Assembly: GCA_013399115.1 (NCBI GenBank)
Contig: VXAA01002963.1
Span: forward strand, 357,288 to 421,287
DNA length: 64,000 bases
Origin: Anseranas semipalmata
Taxonomy: Eukaryota; Chordata; Aves; Anseriformes; Anseranatidae
Direction of reading: 5' to 3'
Of the stretch, positions 25,205 to 37,895 are shown piece by piece. The notes beneath the pieces were generated by a model that did no database searches, was not told the DNA's origin, and was given only the letters and a program-made list of their open reading frames with translations. How positions within the stretch are numbered: position 1 is the first letter of the stretch; each line of letters opens with the position of its first letter. A program made the position numbers and the translations under genes.

Positions 25205-25355
25205 ATGAGGAGTCAGGGCTTCTGGGTTGCACGGTCTGTGGTCATCTGCACACATGTGGGTAACTCAACCTTGTGTTCAGTTTCTCCGTTCTGTAAATTT
25301 CTCTGCTTTGTAAAGTGCTTTAAAATCTATAGAGAAAAAGTGCTGAGTGGTAAGC
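25205..25355 (+). mobile_element. MIR/CORE-SINE-like ancient SINE
   Basis: This segment follows the order of an amniote MIR-type (CORE-SINE) element: GAGTCAGGGCTTCTGGGTT at 25209-25228 (family: CAGGACTCCTGGGTT), then GGGTAACTCAACCTTGTGTT near 25259, then CAGTTTCTCCGTTCTGTAAA, then TTTGTAAAGTGCTTTAAAAT with CTATAGAGAAAAAGTGCTG. The last part closely matches the reptile/bird version, in which 'TTTGTAAAGTGCTTTGAGATC' precedes 'GAAAAGTGCTATA'. The element was tRNA-derived and moved with LINE help; this copy is an inactive relic. Its legibility after so long is notable. Confidence 0.82.
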
Positions 25356-28300
25356 TATACGTATGTAGCTGCATATCCAAACAAGGAAAAATGTAAGTGT
25401 AGTTTCCAGTAACACATTATAAATGGATTGAGCAGTAAGCCATTGATCCAGACACGCAGGCAACTGAAGACAACATAAGCTGCAAGTTTATGAAGTTGAT
25501 GTACCAGCTCTTTTCCATGTTGCTTCAGGACATGAGGTCCCTGAGCTCCCACCAGTGCAGTAACGCAGACAGGACTACGTGCAGGGCCCCTCTCAGCCTC
25601 CAAATCTCATGGTGGCACAAAGTACTCCTGGGCTTTTGCTATTGCTTCTCCTCATACAGCAACAGCAAGCTGCATTGAGTGAAATGTTCCTGAAAACTGC
25701 TTTAATGGGAGTGTTAGACTTTGAGATCTATTGCCCTAACTGTGCCTTTGTGGTGCTAAGAGGAACATGGGATGAGCTGAGGGTCTGTCTAGGCCCAGCT
25801 GGAAAAAATTCCTTCCAAAGCAACATCCTTGAGTCAGAGCTATCTCTGGAGGCAAAAAAAGGTAACGCCCAGATACTCCGACGCAAATGCTTAAATTACC
25901 AAAGGAAGGGTAAAAGCCAGTCAACTCCCCTCTACTTCAAACTGGTTAATGGGAAGGATGAAATTTTACCTGTCTCCAATGTAAAGAGCTTTCCTGCCCC
26001 TTGGTCTCCTCCTACCTCACCTGATTAAATCTTCCACTCAGTGAAGTGGGGAGAGGGGTTTTGATATAAGCTCTTTCAGAACAGCAGTTGAAGGTTTAAG
26101 TCTGGGAAAAGTGAATATATTTTCTTTTTTTACAAAAGAAATTCTTATCAGTGTAGGAATTTATTACCTTTCATAAAGGTTTCATATTTTTTCTCACATT
26201 GCTAATTAAGATGTGGGGAGATTTATTGTCAACACACAAAGTGCCAGTGTTGTCTGGCTAGGGTTCCCATTTTTTTGGGGTGCCCTTTGAACTGTTGCTG
26301 TGCAAATCAAAAACTAGTCTGCTGTGTCCAATTTAAATGGAAAAAAAAACTAATTTTAAGGTATAGAAACATTTTCAATCCTGGCATTTGGCTCATCTAT
26401 GATATTGCATTGGCAGGTGGCTTGAATGATTACTGCTTCAAGGAGCACTTGCTGTGGGCATCAGGGCATCCTGCTGTGAAAACATATCTGCATGGCACGG
26501 TAATGATAACTGGTGCTCAGGGAACTCTCTTTACCTTGAAGAATCCCAAAGCGATTTATGGCTGGTGAGGACCACAGCCAGGTGTTCTGGAACCAAGATA
26601 CTGATATCACTTCTGCTGCTGGGTGCTCATCCATCAGACCCAGATTATTCCTTCTGGCTCTGCCTCCCATTGAGTGCTGGACACCTTGCTTCCTGAGCAA
26701 TACTTTCTTCCCTATTACATGTCTTTTATTTCCTTGGTAGCTTATAGATTAGTCAGACCAGGAGCCAAGATCCTAAATCCCAGCTCTGTACTAATTTGCA
26801 GAGGTCAGAGCCAGCCTTGCAGCTAAGCCTTAACTGCTTGCAATAATCACCAGCCTGAAATCATAAAGGAGGCCTTTAGACTCTGGTGAGATGGACTTCA
26901 AAATCAATTTAAAAAAATGTGCTCTTTTTATTTGCCGCTTATATTTTGTTGCCAGTTTCAAGTTCTTCTTTGTAAACTTAGGAGCTTTTTTTCATTTTCA
27001 ATGAAAGTGGAAGTTGTCATGTAATCTCCAGATGCCGGAAGAGACTGTTGTGTCAGCTACAGGGAGGTTCTTGATAAAATCATGAGAGTGGGTAGCTGGA
27101 TACATGGGCCTATGGAATTATTTTAATAATAACAGAGTTTAAAAGCTCCTGCCAGACACCCTGTATTAGGCCCTTTAATCTCTAAAGGATTTACAGGCAC
27201 ATGCATTCTGCTTTAAAGTGTCTCTGTTCTTTCCACATTGGATAAACAAAAATCAGCATTTGTGCACAGATGTAAATTCCATGCCAAGGAAACAAAATAC
27301 ACTGGGCCTTGTTTCTTGGGGGTGAGTGATGCTACTGGGTCTTGCTCTGTGAAATGTCATGTCAGTGTTCAGTGGCATCTGGCTGTCTTATCCAGGGGTA
27401 AGGTGGGAGCCTGTGCTTCCTTGGCCAAAGCAAGAAAAGAATAAGGAAAACTTGAGGGATTTCAGCAAATATACTGAAATGAAGCATTTATTTCTTGTTA
27501 GGGTTGTTGTTCAAAATTCTAGATCAATGCATATATTAATGTTCTTGACATCTGGACTAAAGACTTATTTAAAACACTTGGCTTAACCCAAATACATTGA
27601 GTTAAATGCAGAAAGCATGGTTCTACATCTTTTAACTTTTTCTTTCTGGTCACACATGAATCTTTAGTTCCTGGATGATAGCCCTGGTGTGCAGCCATCT
27701 GCTGAGCTGAGTACTGGGTTCCTGAGGCTGCACATGTGCTTGTACATCATACATTATACTAGTGTTCTGCAATCTCTTGCTTCCATATGTAATCTCCCTG
27801 GTGTTGTGTGTTAATGTTGGAGTTTGTTCCCTCAGAGTTGCATGGGAGAGAAGGACGGAAAAGAAAGGTATGTGTAAAGATGGGAAAGGAGGATTAAGNT
27901 GTACTTCTGGAAATCTGAACAATATTTGGTGTGAACTATATTTGATAATAAATTTTCTTGATGGCCAAAAAGAGGTATTGATGCTAAAAAGATAAAAATA
28001 ATTTGATTAAAATTACATGTTTGAATGAAGTGCCAGAAGCAGAATCAAAATATCAGGGAATCTGAGTGTGTGAACAAGGCTAGAACATGGAATTCAATTC
28101 AAGGAAATTGAATTTAATCTATAAAGCAACCTGGTGCTAATGCTTTTGACAACATGGACAATCTTAAGAGCTAGCTTGGGATAAAGATAATGATTTCTAT
28201 GGAAATCAGTCTTTCACCCCGATCTTTTGAACTTCAAGGCAATAGAAACTTAACAGTGAAAATCATCTGGAACATACTAACTATATTTCTTTCCCACTTG

Positions 28301-30864
28301 CCTATGACTGCTTGTGTGCATGGGATTGCAACTTTGGGTTGTTATGGGGAGACAGAGTGCACACTGACCATGCCTTTAGAGTTTCAGTCCCCCTTTCAGA
28401 AATACTCTCCCATATACCACTTAATATTGTTTTAAAAATCGCCATAGACAGCATAGGTACACTGGGATACATTTAGTTTGCATAAAACAAGTATGTCCAG
28501 GCTAGCTTTTCTCTTTTCTCCCATAGAGGCAGCAGAGAGCTGTTTTTCTTTGTATCCTTGCAAGACATCCACCTTTGGAATATACAGAATGAAATAAATT
28601 TAACAACTGAAAGTCATGTGTGTGTATGTCTGCGTTTCCTAAGTTTTGCTGACTTCTCTGAATCACAGAACATTGGAAACAGAGAGCATATAATGGGAAA
28701 GTAATACTCTCTGCTGTCCTTTTTATTTTTTATATTAAGCATCTGCTTTTAGCTACAGTCAGAGGATAATGAGCTAATGGACCTTTGATATGACCTGGTA
28801 TGGCCATTCCTGATACATATAAATATACATAAAAAGATACATATAAAATACCTAAAGAGAAGGCCCTTTACCAGAATAAGAAATCACAACATGTACAACT
28901 CGTCCAGTACACACATACAACAGACTTGTGACTGAAGAGCCTGTGCCAGCAGCGGTCAAGTTCCTAGCAATGTAGAAAGTGTGTATATATGTGTGTGCAT
29001 CTGTGAATGCGTACCTGTTTTCAAGGGAGTGGTAAGTACTTAATTAAAGCAAAATCTATTTCAGAGCCTGTTAGAACACAGTTCTTTATAAAGACCTGAA
29101 CCCCAAATTCATCAAATTAATAAAAGTTTACTACTCTGAGATACCAAGAAGCCAGGTCATATGGTAAATCTCCAATGGCTTCATTTTTGCTTCAATTTAC
29201 TGAGGCCAGACTATGGCCCAGCACACTGAAGAGTGTGGGGGTCTGATGGGTCCTGGCAAACAAATACTTGCTCTGGAATGAGAATAGGGCTCTCTGCCAT
29301 TACCAACCATCTTGACTTAAACTTTAGATTAAGCAGAAAAAGATGGAGACAAGTGCCTGGTGTGAGCAGGAAAATAAAAACAAAAAGTAGGCTGTTAATT
29401 GCATACAATTCATCTGGAGTGATATATATCCACTACAAGTTTCTTTTTCTGGGTAGGAGTCTGAGCACTTAAACCAGGAACACACATTTTTTATGTTAAA
29501 TTCTCAAAATTCAACACCTCTATTTTACTCCCAGAAACACAGGTCTTTATGTTTCCCATTAAAAAAAGCCCTTTGGGTTCCTGTGCATTTCAGACAATGC
29601 TTTTTCCTTGGTCTCCTTTAACTAAGCTGATGTAACAGAATCTTCTTCTCCGCTCCTGTGTTTTACCAGCTTTCAGACATTCAGCACCTCAGCTGCTGAT
29701 GGCAAAAGTAAATCCTGTTTCTAATCAGTTCTCTCAGCCCATTTATTTGCTTGGTTTATGATTAGGCTGAGGTGTTCTCCGAAGGATCTGCCTTGCTTTG
29801 TTGGACCAGGTTTACAAGGTGCTTGTGTTTCTACAAATGTTCAATCAAATCTATGGGAAACAGGAGGTAGTCAAGTTTGGGCACAACGTTGATGGGTAGA
29901 AATGTCGTGAATTAACATGGTATCGAATTTAAGACTATTTGGAGGGAATATGAAGTTAATGCAACTAAAACAAGAAAATTATTTAGGTTTTTTTTTTTTT
30001 GATAGATTCACTTCATTTTCTTTGGGATACTTTCTTCACGTATGATGAACATGATTTGAGGGACAGCTGAGAAATGTTATATTATTGTACCAAATAACCT
30101 GAAAATTTCCAAATTCAATGGTAGGGAAAGTATTGTAATAAAAACTAGCAACAATGAAATATCTGTCTAACAATATTGCAGAACAAACAAACGGCTGGTT
30201 CTAAAAACAGAAAGGAAAATACTGTGGTTTTGCTTCAAGATAAATATTTCTGCTTTATGCATGCTATAAAAATGTATCCCCTTCTGGACAAATTAACCAG
30301 TTCTAAAAACCTGACTTTTTTTGCACTCCCTAAATCTTTCTTTTTTTAATGACCTCTGTGGCACAATTTTTGCCTCCAAGCAGTAATTAACCGCTCTGCA
30401 AGTCACCACAAGTAAGTCAGAAATGAATTACACTTAAAAAAATTCCGTAGCATTAATATAGTTTAAACCAAAGTAATCAAACTTGTGCTGCTTCTCTCTT
30501 GTGTGATTTAAGTACAAATGTTATGAAATTTTCAGTAGCTTTCAGTGTCCTGCATAACAAGTGTGGATGAAAATACTGCAAAGCCAGAACTGCCAAAGGA
30601 AGTCTGAAATGAGTAGAATTGTCCTTGAACACACCTTAAACTAGTTTACATTTATTACCCAGGCAAAGCGATGCTTGCTTTATGTAACTTTTTTTCCATT
30701 GTCTTTCATAATGTGATGGGAAAATATGCAAATAAGATTAAGTATCTTACAGTGCATTTGATTGTATCTTGCAACATCTTAGGGGTGGAGAAAATGTGAG
30801 GAATGCCGTCATACAATTTTCCCTCAGGTTTTTAGTTAACCAGCAGAATGTGTACATACAGAGC
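25356..30864. other. Non-coding DNA
   Basis: No recognisable gene or mobile element. A 149-codon plus-strand frame at 25579-26028 (with LLLLLLLIQQQQ) has no domain and no related frame nearby. One ambiguous base (N) at 27899. Confidence 0.55.
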
Positions 30865-30945
30865 TTGATTCTTTCACTTAGGGTGGTACCAGTTGGGAGT
30901 AAATCTATTCAAGTCAACATAACCTCCCTCAGTCATACAATGCTC
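30865..30945. mobile_element. Possible relic of a second palindromic amniote repeat
   Basis: TTGATTCTTTCACTTAGGGT GGTACCAGTTGGGAGTAAAT CTATTCAAGTCAACATAACC resembles the family pattern 'GATTCTGATCTCAGTTACAC CGGTGTAAATCCGGAGTAAC TCCATTGACTTCAATGG'. The left half is clearer than the right. Terminal repeats and target duplications are not recognisable. Confidence 0.45.
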
Positions 30946-31983
30946 AGAGAATTAAAGGCTACACATCCTATCAGCTAACAGCCACAAATCTTTCGATAAG
31001 TTTATAGTAAATCTCTTTGCTTCTGAGATGTGATTTGGTTTGTTTAAGGAATACATAGCAGTATCTTAACTATGTTTGCTTTGCATCAGCTCACACAGCA
31101 GCAGCTTTTGTCAGGAGCTTTTCTCTGACATTGCTTTTGCCAAATGACATGGATTTTGCATGACCAACATTGTCAAATCAGAATAAGGGGCACAACTTTA
31201 CCATTTTTTCTCATCAATTTACACTGAAATGTGACATAGCTCATTGTTTAAATCTCTGCTCAATTTGCTGGGGTAAGATTCATTTGATATGAATGCTGAT
31301 ATGCAAGTGTTCCCTTTTCACATCAAGGAAAAATAAATTTTTAAATTGGAATTTTGAAGCAGTGCAATTAAAAACATTTTATAAACTTCTGAGCACATAT
31401 TTTGGAGTCTGAGAATAAAGACCATCTTTGAATTTGTTATGCCCAAATCCGTGAAACCAGTAGGAAATAACTTAGTTAGAATAAACCTTTTAATCTATTG
31501 GAAGTTAAGAATGCAATCCATACTGGAAAGAGAACACAAAACCTGAGATACAACAATGACAATTTGACTTTGAAGATCAGAGAAATGAATTAAAAGTCAC
31601 TCTTATGGGAATCACAACTTAACTTTGCAGTCAATATTTTAGATTACATTATGTTTGTGAAGGTTGGAAATACTCCTGGGTGAAATCTTGCAAAAATTCC
31701 AGTCTGTTATCTACCTTCTTATTTGGAGTAACTATATGCACCATAGCAAAATTAGGTAGCATCAAAATAACTAAAATTAGACTTTTGACTGCTTGGTCAA
31801 AATCTATTTTGAAGTGGAGCACTAAGAATCATTGGAGTATGACATTCAACCAGAATGACCCAATATCAGCACTGCATTCTGCATGCCTGTGTATGTACTA
31901 CCCTGTATGGTACCTAGGTGCCCCCAGTGTAGGTTACTTCCACATCAGACAGTTTGTCTCTATGCATATCAGAAACCCTGTAG

Positions 31984-32001
31984 AAAAAAAAAAAAAAAAA
32001 A
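31984..32001. repeat. Poly-A run
   Basis: A homopolymer of 18 A. It has no recognisable retrocopy on its left, so it is taken as a simple repeat. Confidence 0.95.
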
Positions 32002-32190
32002 GGATAGTGAGTTATTACAAAAGGTTTTCTGGCCAGGAGAAGGGCCTTATTATATATACTCGGTGCCAGCAGAAAGTGACTGAAGAGCCAGTGTGAAGCC
32101 TTAAACATTTTCCAAGACTATTGCACCAAAATACCAATCCTGCCCTACTCATTTTTTAGTACGGTTCATATTTTCAGTTGTTCTTTCATG

Positions 32191-32216
32191 ACAAAATAAA
32201 TAAATAAATTAAAAAA
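32191..32216. repeat. (AAAT)n short tract
   Basis: ACAAAATAAATAAATAAATT followed by AAAAAAT: four AAAT units with A-rich edges. Confidence 0.85.
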
Positions 32217-34320
32217 TGCAGGTGTCAGGCATTACGTCTAAAGGTGCAAAGGAACAAGGGGATTATATCAGCTATTCTATGTCACAGAAATGCTTGAAAA
32301 GAAACAGGTGGGAGATAAAGAAGAGGACTATAATATAAAGGTGGAAAACTTTTTTTCCTTCTTTGTCCCCNGTGCTTGTTTCTTCCTGGATTTCCTTTTC
32401 CACCCATTTTTCTCTCTTTTCTGTTCTTCTGTCTCATTGTCACAAGTCTGACATAGGACTTTGTGTAGAAGTGCTGCCATGAGCAGCCATGGGGTCTGTG
32501 CACCAGCCTCCTCTTTCTAGCAAGTCTGGCACTGGGGGGGAAATCCAATACCTCAGGAGAATCAAACAATCAGCATACATCCGTTTCCTGAGCTGAGCTA
32601 GTGATTCCTCTGGGAAAGAGTCAGAACCCACAGACTGGGACACAGGGATCTCAAGCTGCCTTTGAACACCATTTTACCTGATGCAAAGGCTGATCCAGGA
32701 GCAGGAACAGGAGCAGGAGCTCAGCTGATGCATATCAGGGTGGTGAAGCAGTCCGCATTTCTCATGGTGGATTTTTGGGGTCATCCCTGCTTTTTTGTTG
32801 TCTGGGTAAGCATGGCAACCCCAGCACTTGACTTCTACATAAGGTATCACTGAAAAAAGTGGTTTATTTCCAACAAAACGTTACTCCTGTGCACGGCAGA
32901 GTGTTAACACAACTCATGAGGCATCAGCTTGGCTCTTTACCATACATTATAGTATGTTTGTTTCCTCCTACTTGCTCCATTTCTTATTAAATAAAGCAGC
33001 CCTCTCTTCCTTCTGGGTGCTTCTGTACATGTGCTGAAAATCCACATTCCCAGTTCCCATACATCTCTAAGGATTTCTGTTTTCTCTTTGTTCTTGGGCT
33101 CTGCCTGGGAAAGGTAAATCTTACTTGCTGGATTTCCGTCAGGCAAATGTGGTTCCCAGTTATTGGCTGCTCATGTTGTTGCCTCCAAAGTTTCCTTTAT
33201 AACCTTATCTTTGACATTGTCTCATTTCCTGCTTGTTTTCCACTAGGACTTGCCTTTGATTTAGCAGGTGAACTTAGGGGCAGACTGTGTTTAAAAAATA
33301 TATATACGGGTGCCTTATCCCCCAGTGAAACCTTGGGAGGGATGTAGATGAGCCTCCCTGTACTGTTCATGGGGGGGTTTGAAACTAATTGCAGCTCCTC
33401 CTTGGCTACCTTGGCTGCCCTCCTGCCTGCAGCTGTCTTCCAGCTCTGAAAGTCAAGGACAACCTGTAGAAAAACAAACAAAGGGAATGTTTTGTTGGCT
33501 TGTAGTTTAAAATAATTGCTTTGCTTAGACCTTGTAACAACCTCCATCATTAACTTTTGGGAGGGGGTTGTTTCCTTAAACCCAAACACGTGCTCATACA
33601 CTCTCTGGGAAATTTGTGACTTAACCCAGTGAGATGGCATGACCTTCTGCTAGGATGAATAAGTTTTGAACAGAAATTCCAGTGGCACTTAGTGAGCTGT
33701 GCTGAGAAGGTCGTATACATAGCATTACTCATGATAACAGCATCTGAAATGTTATCATTACATTTTTACATTCATAAATATTTCAGCAATAATTTGTGGC
33801 ATTTTGCACTTGATTTTTTCACATACACAGAATCAAAGATTGCTAGCAACAAGCTAGTGAAGCAAATGACAGTGAAGCTGTCATTTTCTATCTGGTATGT
33901 TTTGCTTGATTTTGTATTCCCTGTGTACCCCAAGAAAAGGGCTTGTATGTTAATGGCACTGTGAGGTGTGGCTGAACTGGGCTCCCCTGGACCCAAGGAT
34001 CTACCACACAGCCATTAGAAACCACTTAAAAATACAATTGACAGCCACTGCTTTTTTCTATTATACAGCGTAATTGTTACCTGCTTACCTTAGAGTGGGA
34101 TTGATGAGAAAGCAGCCAAAACAACTGCAGAAAGGAGCTTTTCATTTTCTGCTGGTGAGAGGAGAAAGCAAGAGCAATACACCAAGAGCAAGAGCATGCA
34201 AATACACAAGAACAGTAGGTGAGAAATTGGTATCCTGCCTGAAGTCATCTAGTCACCTTTGTGTACTAGCTTTTCTTTTGATGTGTCAAACAAGAAGTTT
34301 AAGCTTTTTCACTTTCTCCT

Positions 34321-34339
34321 AGCAAGAAAGTTTCTTGCT
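34321..34339 (+). repeat. Perfect short palindrome
   Basis: AGCAAGAAAGTTTCTTGCT: two 9-bp arms around one base, directly left of an (AAAC)n tract. Confidence 0.9.
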
Positions 34340-34341
34340 TT

Positions 34342-34373
34342 AAAAACAAACAAACAAACAAACAAACAAACAA
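34342..34373. repeat. (AAAC)n microsatellite
   Basis: About seven AAAC units, starting directly after the perfect palindrome at 34321-34339. Confidence 0.96.
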
Positions 34374-34514
34374 GAAAGATTTATTCTCAGTTGTAGTCAC
34401 CCTCCTTTTTGTGTTCTTCAGAGCAAATACTCATGAGTGTTAACGGGCATTTACCTGGCAGTAAGCTTAACATTTCCATGGCCCCAAGTTGAGTTCTACT
34501 CCATGAAGCAATAT

Positions 34515-34615
34515 ATCAAACATAATGTAGCTCCAGAGATCTCACAGTTTAATAGTCAAGGAAAAAACAAGTAGAAAAGATACAAATGAATCAGAATAAG
34601 AGTGCAGCATGGAGC
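34515..34615. mobile_element. Possible old SINE-like repeat
   Basis: CCAGAGATCTCACAGTTTAA TAGTCAAGGAAAAAACAAG followed by AGAAAAGATACAAATGAAT resembles the 'AAGAGCTCACAATCTAA... GACAAGACA' block of an ancient amniote SINE. Only this single block is recognisable, so the assignment is tentative and the orientation is left open. Confidence 0.38.
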
Positions 34616-34873
34616 TACAATAGCATATGATCACTTTGTTGCTCTTATCATTACCTACCCATAACTAGGTTTTACTTTATTACTTACAATATTGAAGGGA
34701 TGACTTTTTGGAGAAGCTCAGTTAAGAATGACATCTTGGCTTCACAGCTTGTTTCTGGAAGCTCTCCTCATTTGTATCCTGTGTCACAGGGCTGCTGTGT
34801 AGATCAAGAATAACTTCACTTTGTATCCTAAAATTGACAGATGTGAATATCTATAACAGTAACTTAACTACAG

Positions 34874-34904
34874 AAAACAAACAAACAAACAAACAAAAAA
34901 ACAA
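34874..34904. repeat. (AAAC)n microsatellite
   Basis: About six AAAC units with one expanded A-run. It is the second such tract within 550 bases. Confidence 0.94.
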
Positions 34905-34957
34905 GAATACAATGTGTCTGATGCATCCAATTAAAAGAAGTCAACAGAGCTCAGCTA

Positions 34958-34978
34958 CAAGTTTGTGACACAAACTTG
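34958..34978 (+). repeat. Perfect short palindrome
   Basis: Arms CAAGTTTGTG and CACAAACTTG around a single A. It could be the core of a small palindromic element, but no longer terminal repeats are visible. Confidence 0.9.
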
Positions 34979-37672
34979 CAGTGGATTGCTTGTGAACAAT
35001 CTGCAGACTAGTTGCATGAGTTGCTTGGTGAACAGTTTGGGGCAGTGAAGACACCTCATAAGATTTCAGGGAAGAGGCAACNACTTAAAAAAAAAATGAA
35101 CATTTGCTGTTTGGTAAGAGTTCTGATAATGCATACTTCTTGGGTCACTGCTCAAGCACATATTTTGCTCTTTTAGGGGTTTTGATCTTTCTAGATTTCA
35201 ATGCAGTAGCCATTAAAGGTCTTGTCTGCTTACTAGAAATGAGGGAATGGATTAAGCAAAAGTGTAATGCTGACAATATTTCATTTTTACAACAGAGAAA
35301 TGAAAGCCATTGAAACACAGGAAAGAAGGGGTGCAGGGGCTAGAACCATGATTGCAAGTCTTATAGACTCTGCTGAGGGTCTCAGAATAGGTCTTGAATG
35401 ACACTGTAAGTCTCTGTAAGAGGCATACTATTTCTTAAAGTTTTCCGTATCTACAACCATGATAGCTTCTTTAATCTCTGATTAAGAAACAGGGTCTACA
35501 GAGCATCCTACACTGCCAATTGCAGAGTAGGCATATCATACGATGACAGAAAAGCATCAGCAGCATTTGAGTCAACTTCACACTATGACTTATTAAGCCT
35601 TTTAGAAAATAAAGCTCAAAGACCTTATTAATATCAACGAGGTGTGTTATAGTCACTCTTAATGGCAGGGATTAACCTTGTCATGGTTTGCTGCTTTCGT
35701 TACAGTGCTAACAGAGAGCTAGGCTTATCATTCTGCTCACTATACTGTATCTTTACCGAGTGCAACGAATAACTGATTTGGTCTTATTCACAGCAATGAA
35801 ATGATATTTCAGGATTTCAACTTTCAGGATATTATGAATTTCTTCGGCAAAGCATGGATCTAAGCCTTCAGATACTGTGGCTAATCAATTCTATTAATTT
35901 CTTGTTGAAGCAGTGAAATAAATTTCCTGACCTCTTACGTATTTCTCTAGTTGTGAACCAGCCAGGAGAATTGTGGGGACATAACAGACCTGGTTAAAAA
36001 AAGAAAACAAAACTGGAATATTGAGCTAACACTGTAAATTTAGGGGTAAGTTCAAATCTCAGTTAAGGAAGGCATTAGAGATTTATTTCAGTATCCTTGA
36101 AATCCCTAGTAGTGGGATTCGGTATCGCTGTTAGTAGCCTATGCTGTATTAAAGCCAGGACGGCTTGAACAAGATTGGAGCAGACAGAATGCTTTGGAAA
36201 AGACTACTACTCCAGAGAAAACAAAACCCCAATGCTTATCTGCAGCTTTCAACTGCTGAAGGAACGCTCCTTGTATTTCAGGTATTAATCAGTCTGCCAG
36301 TATGGAATTAGACATATAAAGCTCACCATAACATTTTAAAGCACAGACAGTAAACTTAAACTGCAACTTCCCAGAAAAGTGAGCATGTTCCCTTAAATCT
36401 AAGAGATTAAAACAGTTCTGTATACCTTATCATTTTAGGTTTTTCACCTGTGAATGTTTCTGCATGCCAGGGGAACCTCTGAAGTCTTGATTCCTGCTTC
36501 CATTAGGTTAAATGGCAAATTCCATGGGACCTGTGAACATACTGAAACCTCAGAGACTCAAATAATATTTTTCTTTTTAAAGTAGACTGAATAACTAGAG
36601 AAAAAAAAAAAACAAAACTGCCAGAGTAGTGAGTCTTAATGACCCTAATGCACATTATGTTGGAAACTAGGACAATTAACGGTTTAACATAATGACAGAA
36701 CGTGTAGAACGGTTTCAAGGATGGCTCAATAGATTTACTTCAAAGTCAGGCAGAATCCATATCTGGGAAGAGGTAATGCCTTTGTCTGCAGCCTCCCTGA
36801 AGTCAGTATTTAAACATTTTTTTTTTCCTCCATAACAGCTGGGGAGAAAACTAAAGAGATTTGCTATATTTGAACCAAATCTCAAGGTGATCTATTTCAA
36901 CGCAGCTAGTAAAAGCTGCTGTAAATACAGGAATGAGATCAATGTGTCTTTCCATAAAGGGGGCAGGAGAATTAGAAAGGTATTCCTGCCACAGGAACAC
37001 CTCACTGGTGTCTGCTAGGATGCCTTGAGGCATGTGAGACCTCCAAACATACAGACAGAGCTACCCTCTGTCTTGCGGGCTCACCTGCTTGCTCACTTGT
37101 CTACCAGGCCTGGAGGGTAGTGTTTCTGTGTTTTAATTGGCATTAGGATTTATTTCATCTTTCGAGAGGGCAGAAACACAGGCGCTTATATCAAAGGGAG
37201 AAAGTTATGACCCTACATGGCACATAAAATCCCATCACCATGGATGTGTATGAGGTGTTTGTAGGTACAAGTCACCAGCTGGATATTCTTCTGGTTAACA
37301 CTCTGAATAACACATAGGTCCATACAAATATTATAACTGCACACATGAATGAGGTGGTTGTGCAACTGGACCTTCACAAGAGCTCCATCTAGGTGTCTTC
37401 TGCTAGCTAAGGTCCAAAAGTGCTCCTGTGGCTGGATGTATGAAAAGCTCCACTCCTGGAAGCAAAGGTGAAAGAACTGCAGCGCAGTCACTGGAGTCTG
37501 TGATGGTTATACTGGTTTGTCAGGAGATTCATGGCCACTGGGTGCTTGTTTCTGAGCACGTCCCAAGAAACATTTAGAGCTTCCAGTGAATTGATTCAAT
37601 CCAGAGTTATCCACCACAATTCAATGCTTTGGTTTGGTATTCCTGAAAACTGTTTATCTTTACAGGTTATGG

Positions 37673-37890
37673 TTCCTTTCCTTTCCTTTCCTTTCCTTTC
37701 CTTTCCTTTCCTTTCCTTTCCTTTCCTTTCCTTTCCTTTCCTTTCCTTTCCTTTCCTTTCCTTTCCTTTCCTTTCCTTTCCTTTCCTTTCCTTTCCTTTC
37801 CTTTCCTTTCCTTTCCTTTCCTTTCCTTTCCTTTCCTTTCCTTTCCTTTCCTTTCCTTTCCTCTCCTCTCCTCTCCTCTCCTCTCCTTTT
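37673..37890. repeat. (CCTTT)n / (GAAAG)n pentanucleotide microsatellite
   Basis: About 37 uninterrupted CCTTT units run from 37673 to about 37860, followed by about five CTCTC-type pentamers and a short T-run to about 37895. The array is a pure polypyrimidine/polypurine mirror repeat. The purity of the first 190 bases suggests recent expansion, while the variant units sit only at the right edge. Long reading frames in all frames here (SFPFLSFPFL on one strand, ERKGKERKGK on the other) come from the repeat and are not genes. Confidence 0.99.
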
Positions 37891-37895
37891 TTTCT

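Larger units (their letters stand above)
30946..37672. other. Non-coding DNA with simple repeats
   Basis: Holds the poly-A run, AAAC arrays, two short palindromes and the possible SINE relic listed separately. Ambiguous bases lie at 32371 and 35082. The longest frames (138 and 147 codons) carry no recognisable motif. Confidence 0.55.

Noticed and set aside
25579..26028. A 149-codon plus-strand frame with a leucine run.
   Set aside because: No recognisable domain. The LLLLLLL/QQQQ stretch is low complexity, and an antisense frame covers the same place.
28668..28690. GAATCACAGAACATTGGAAA as a CR1 3' end remnant.
   Set aside because: Only about 15 bases resemble the inverted CR1 tail, and the following sequence does not continue the match.
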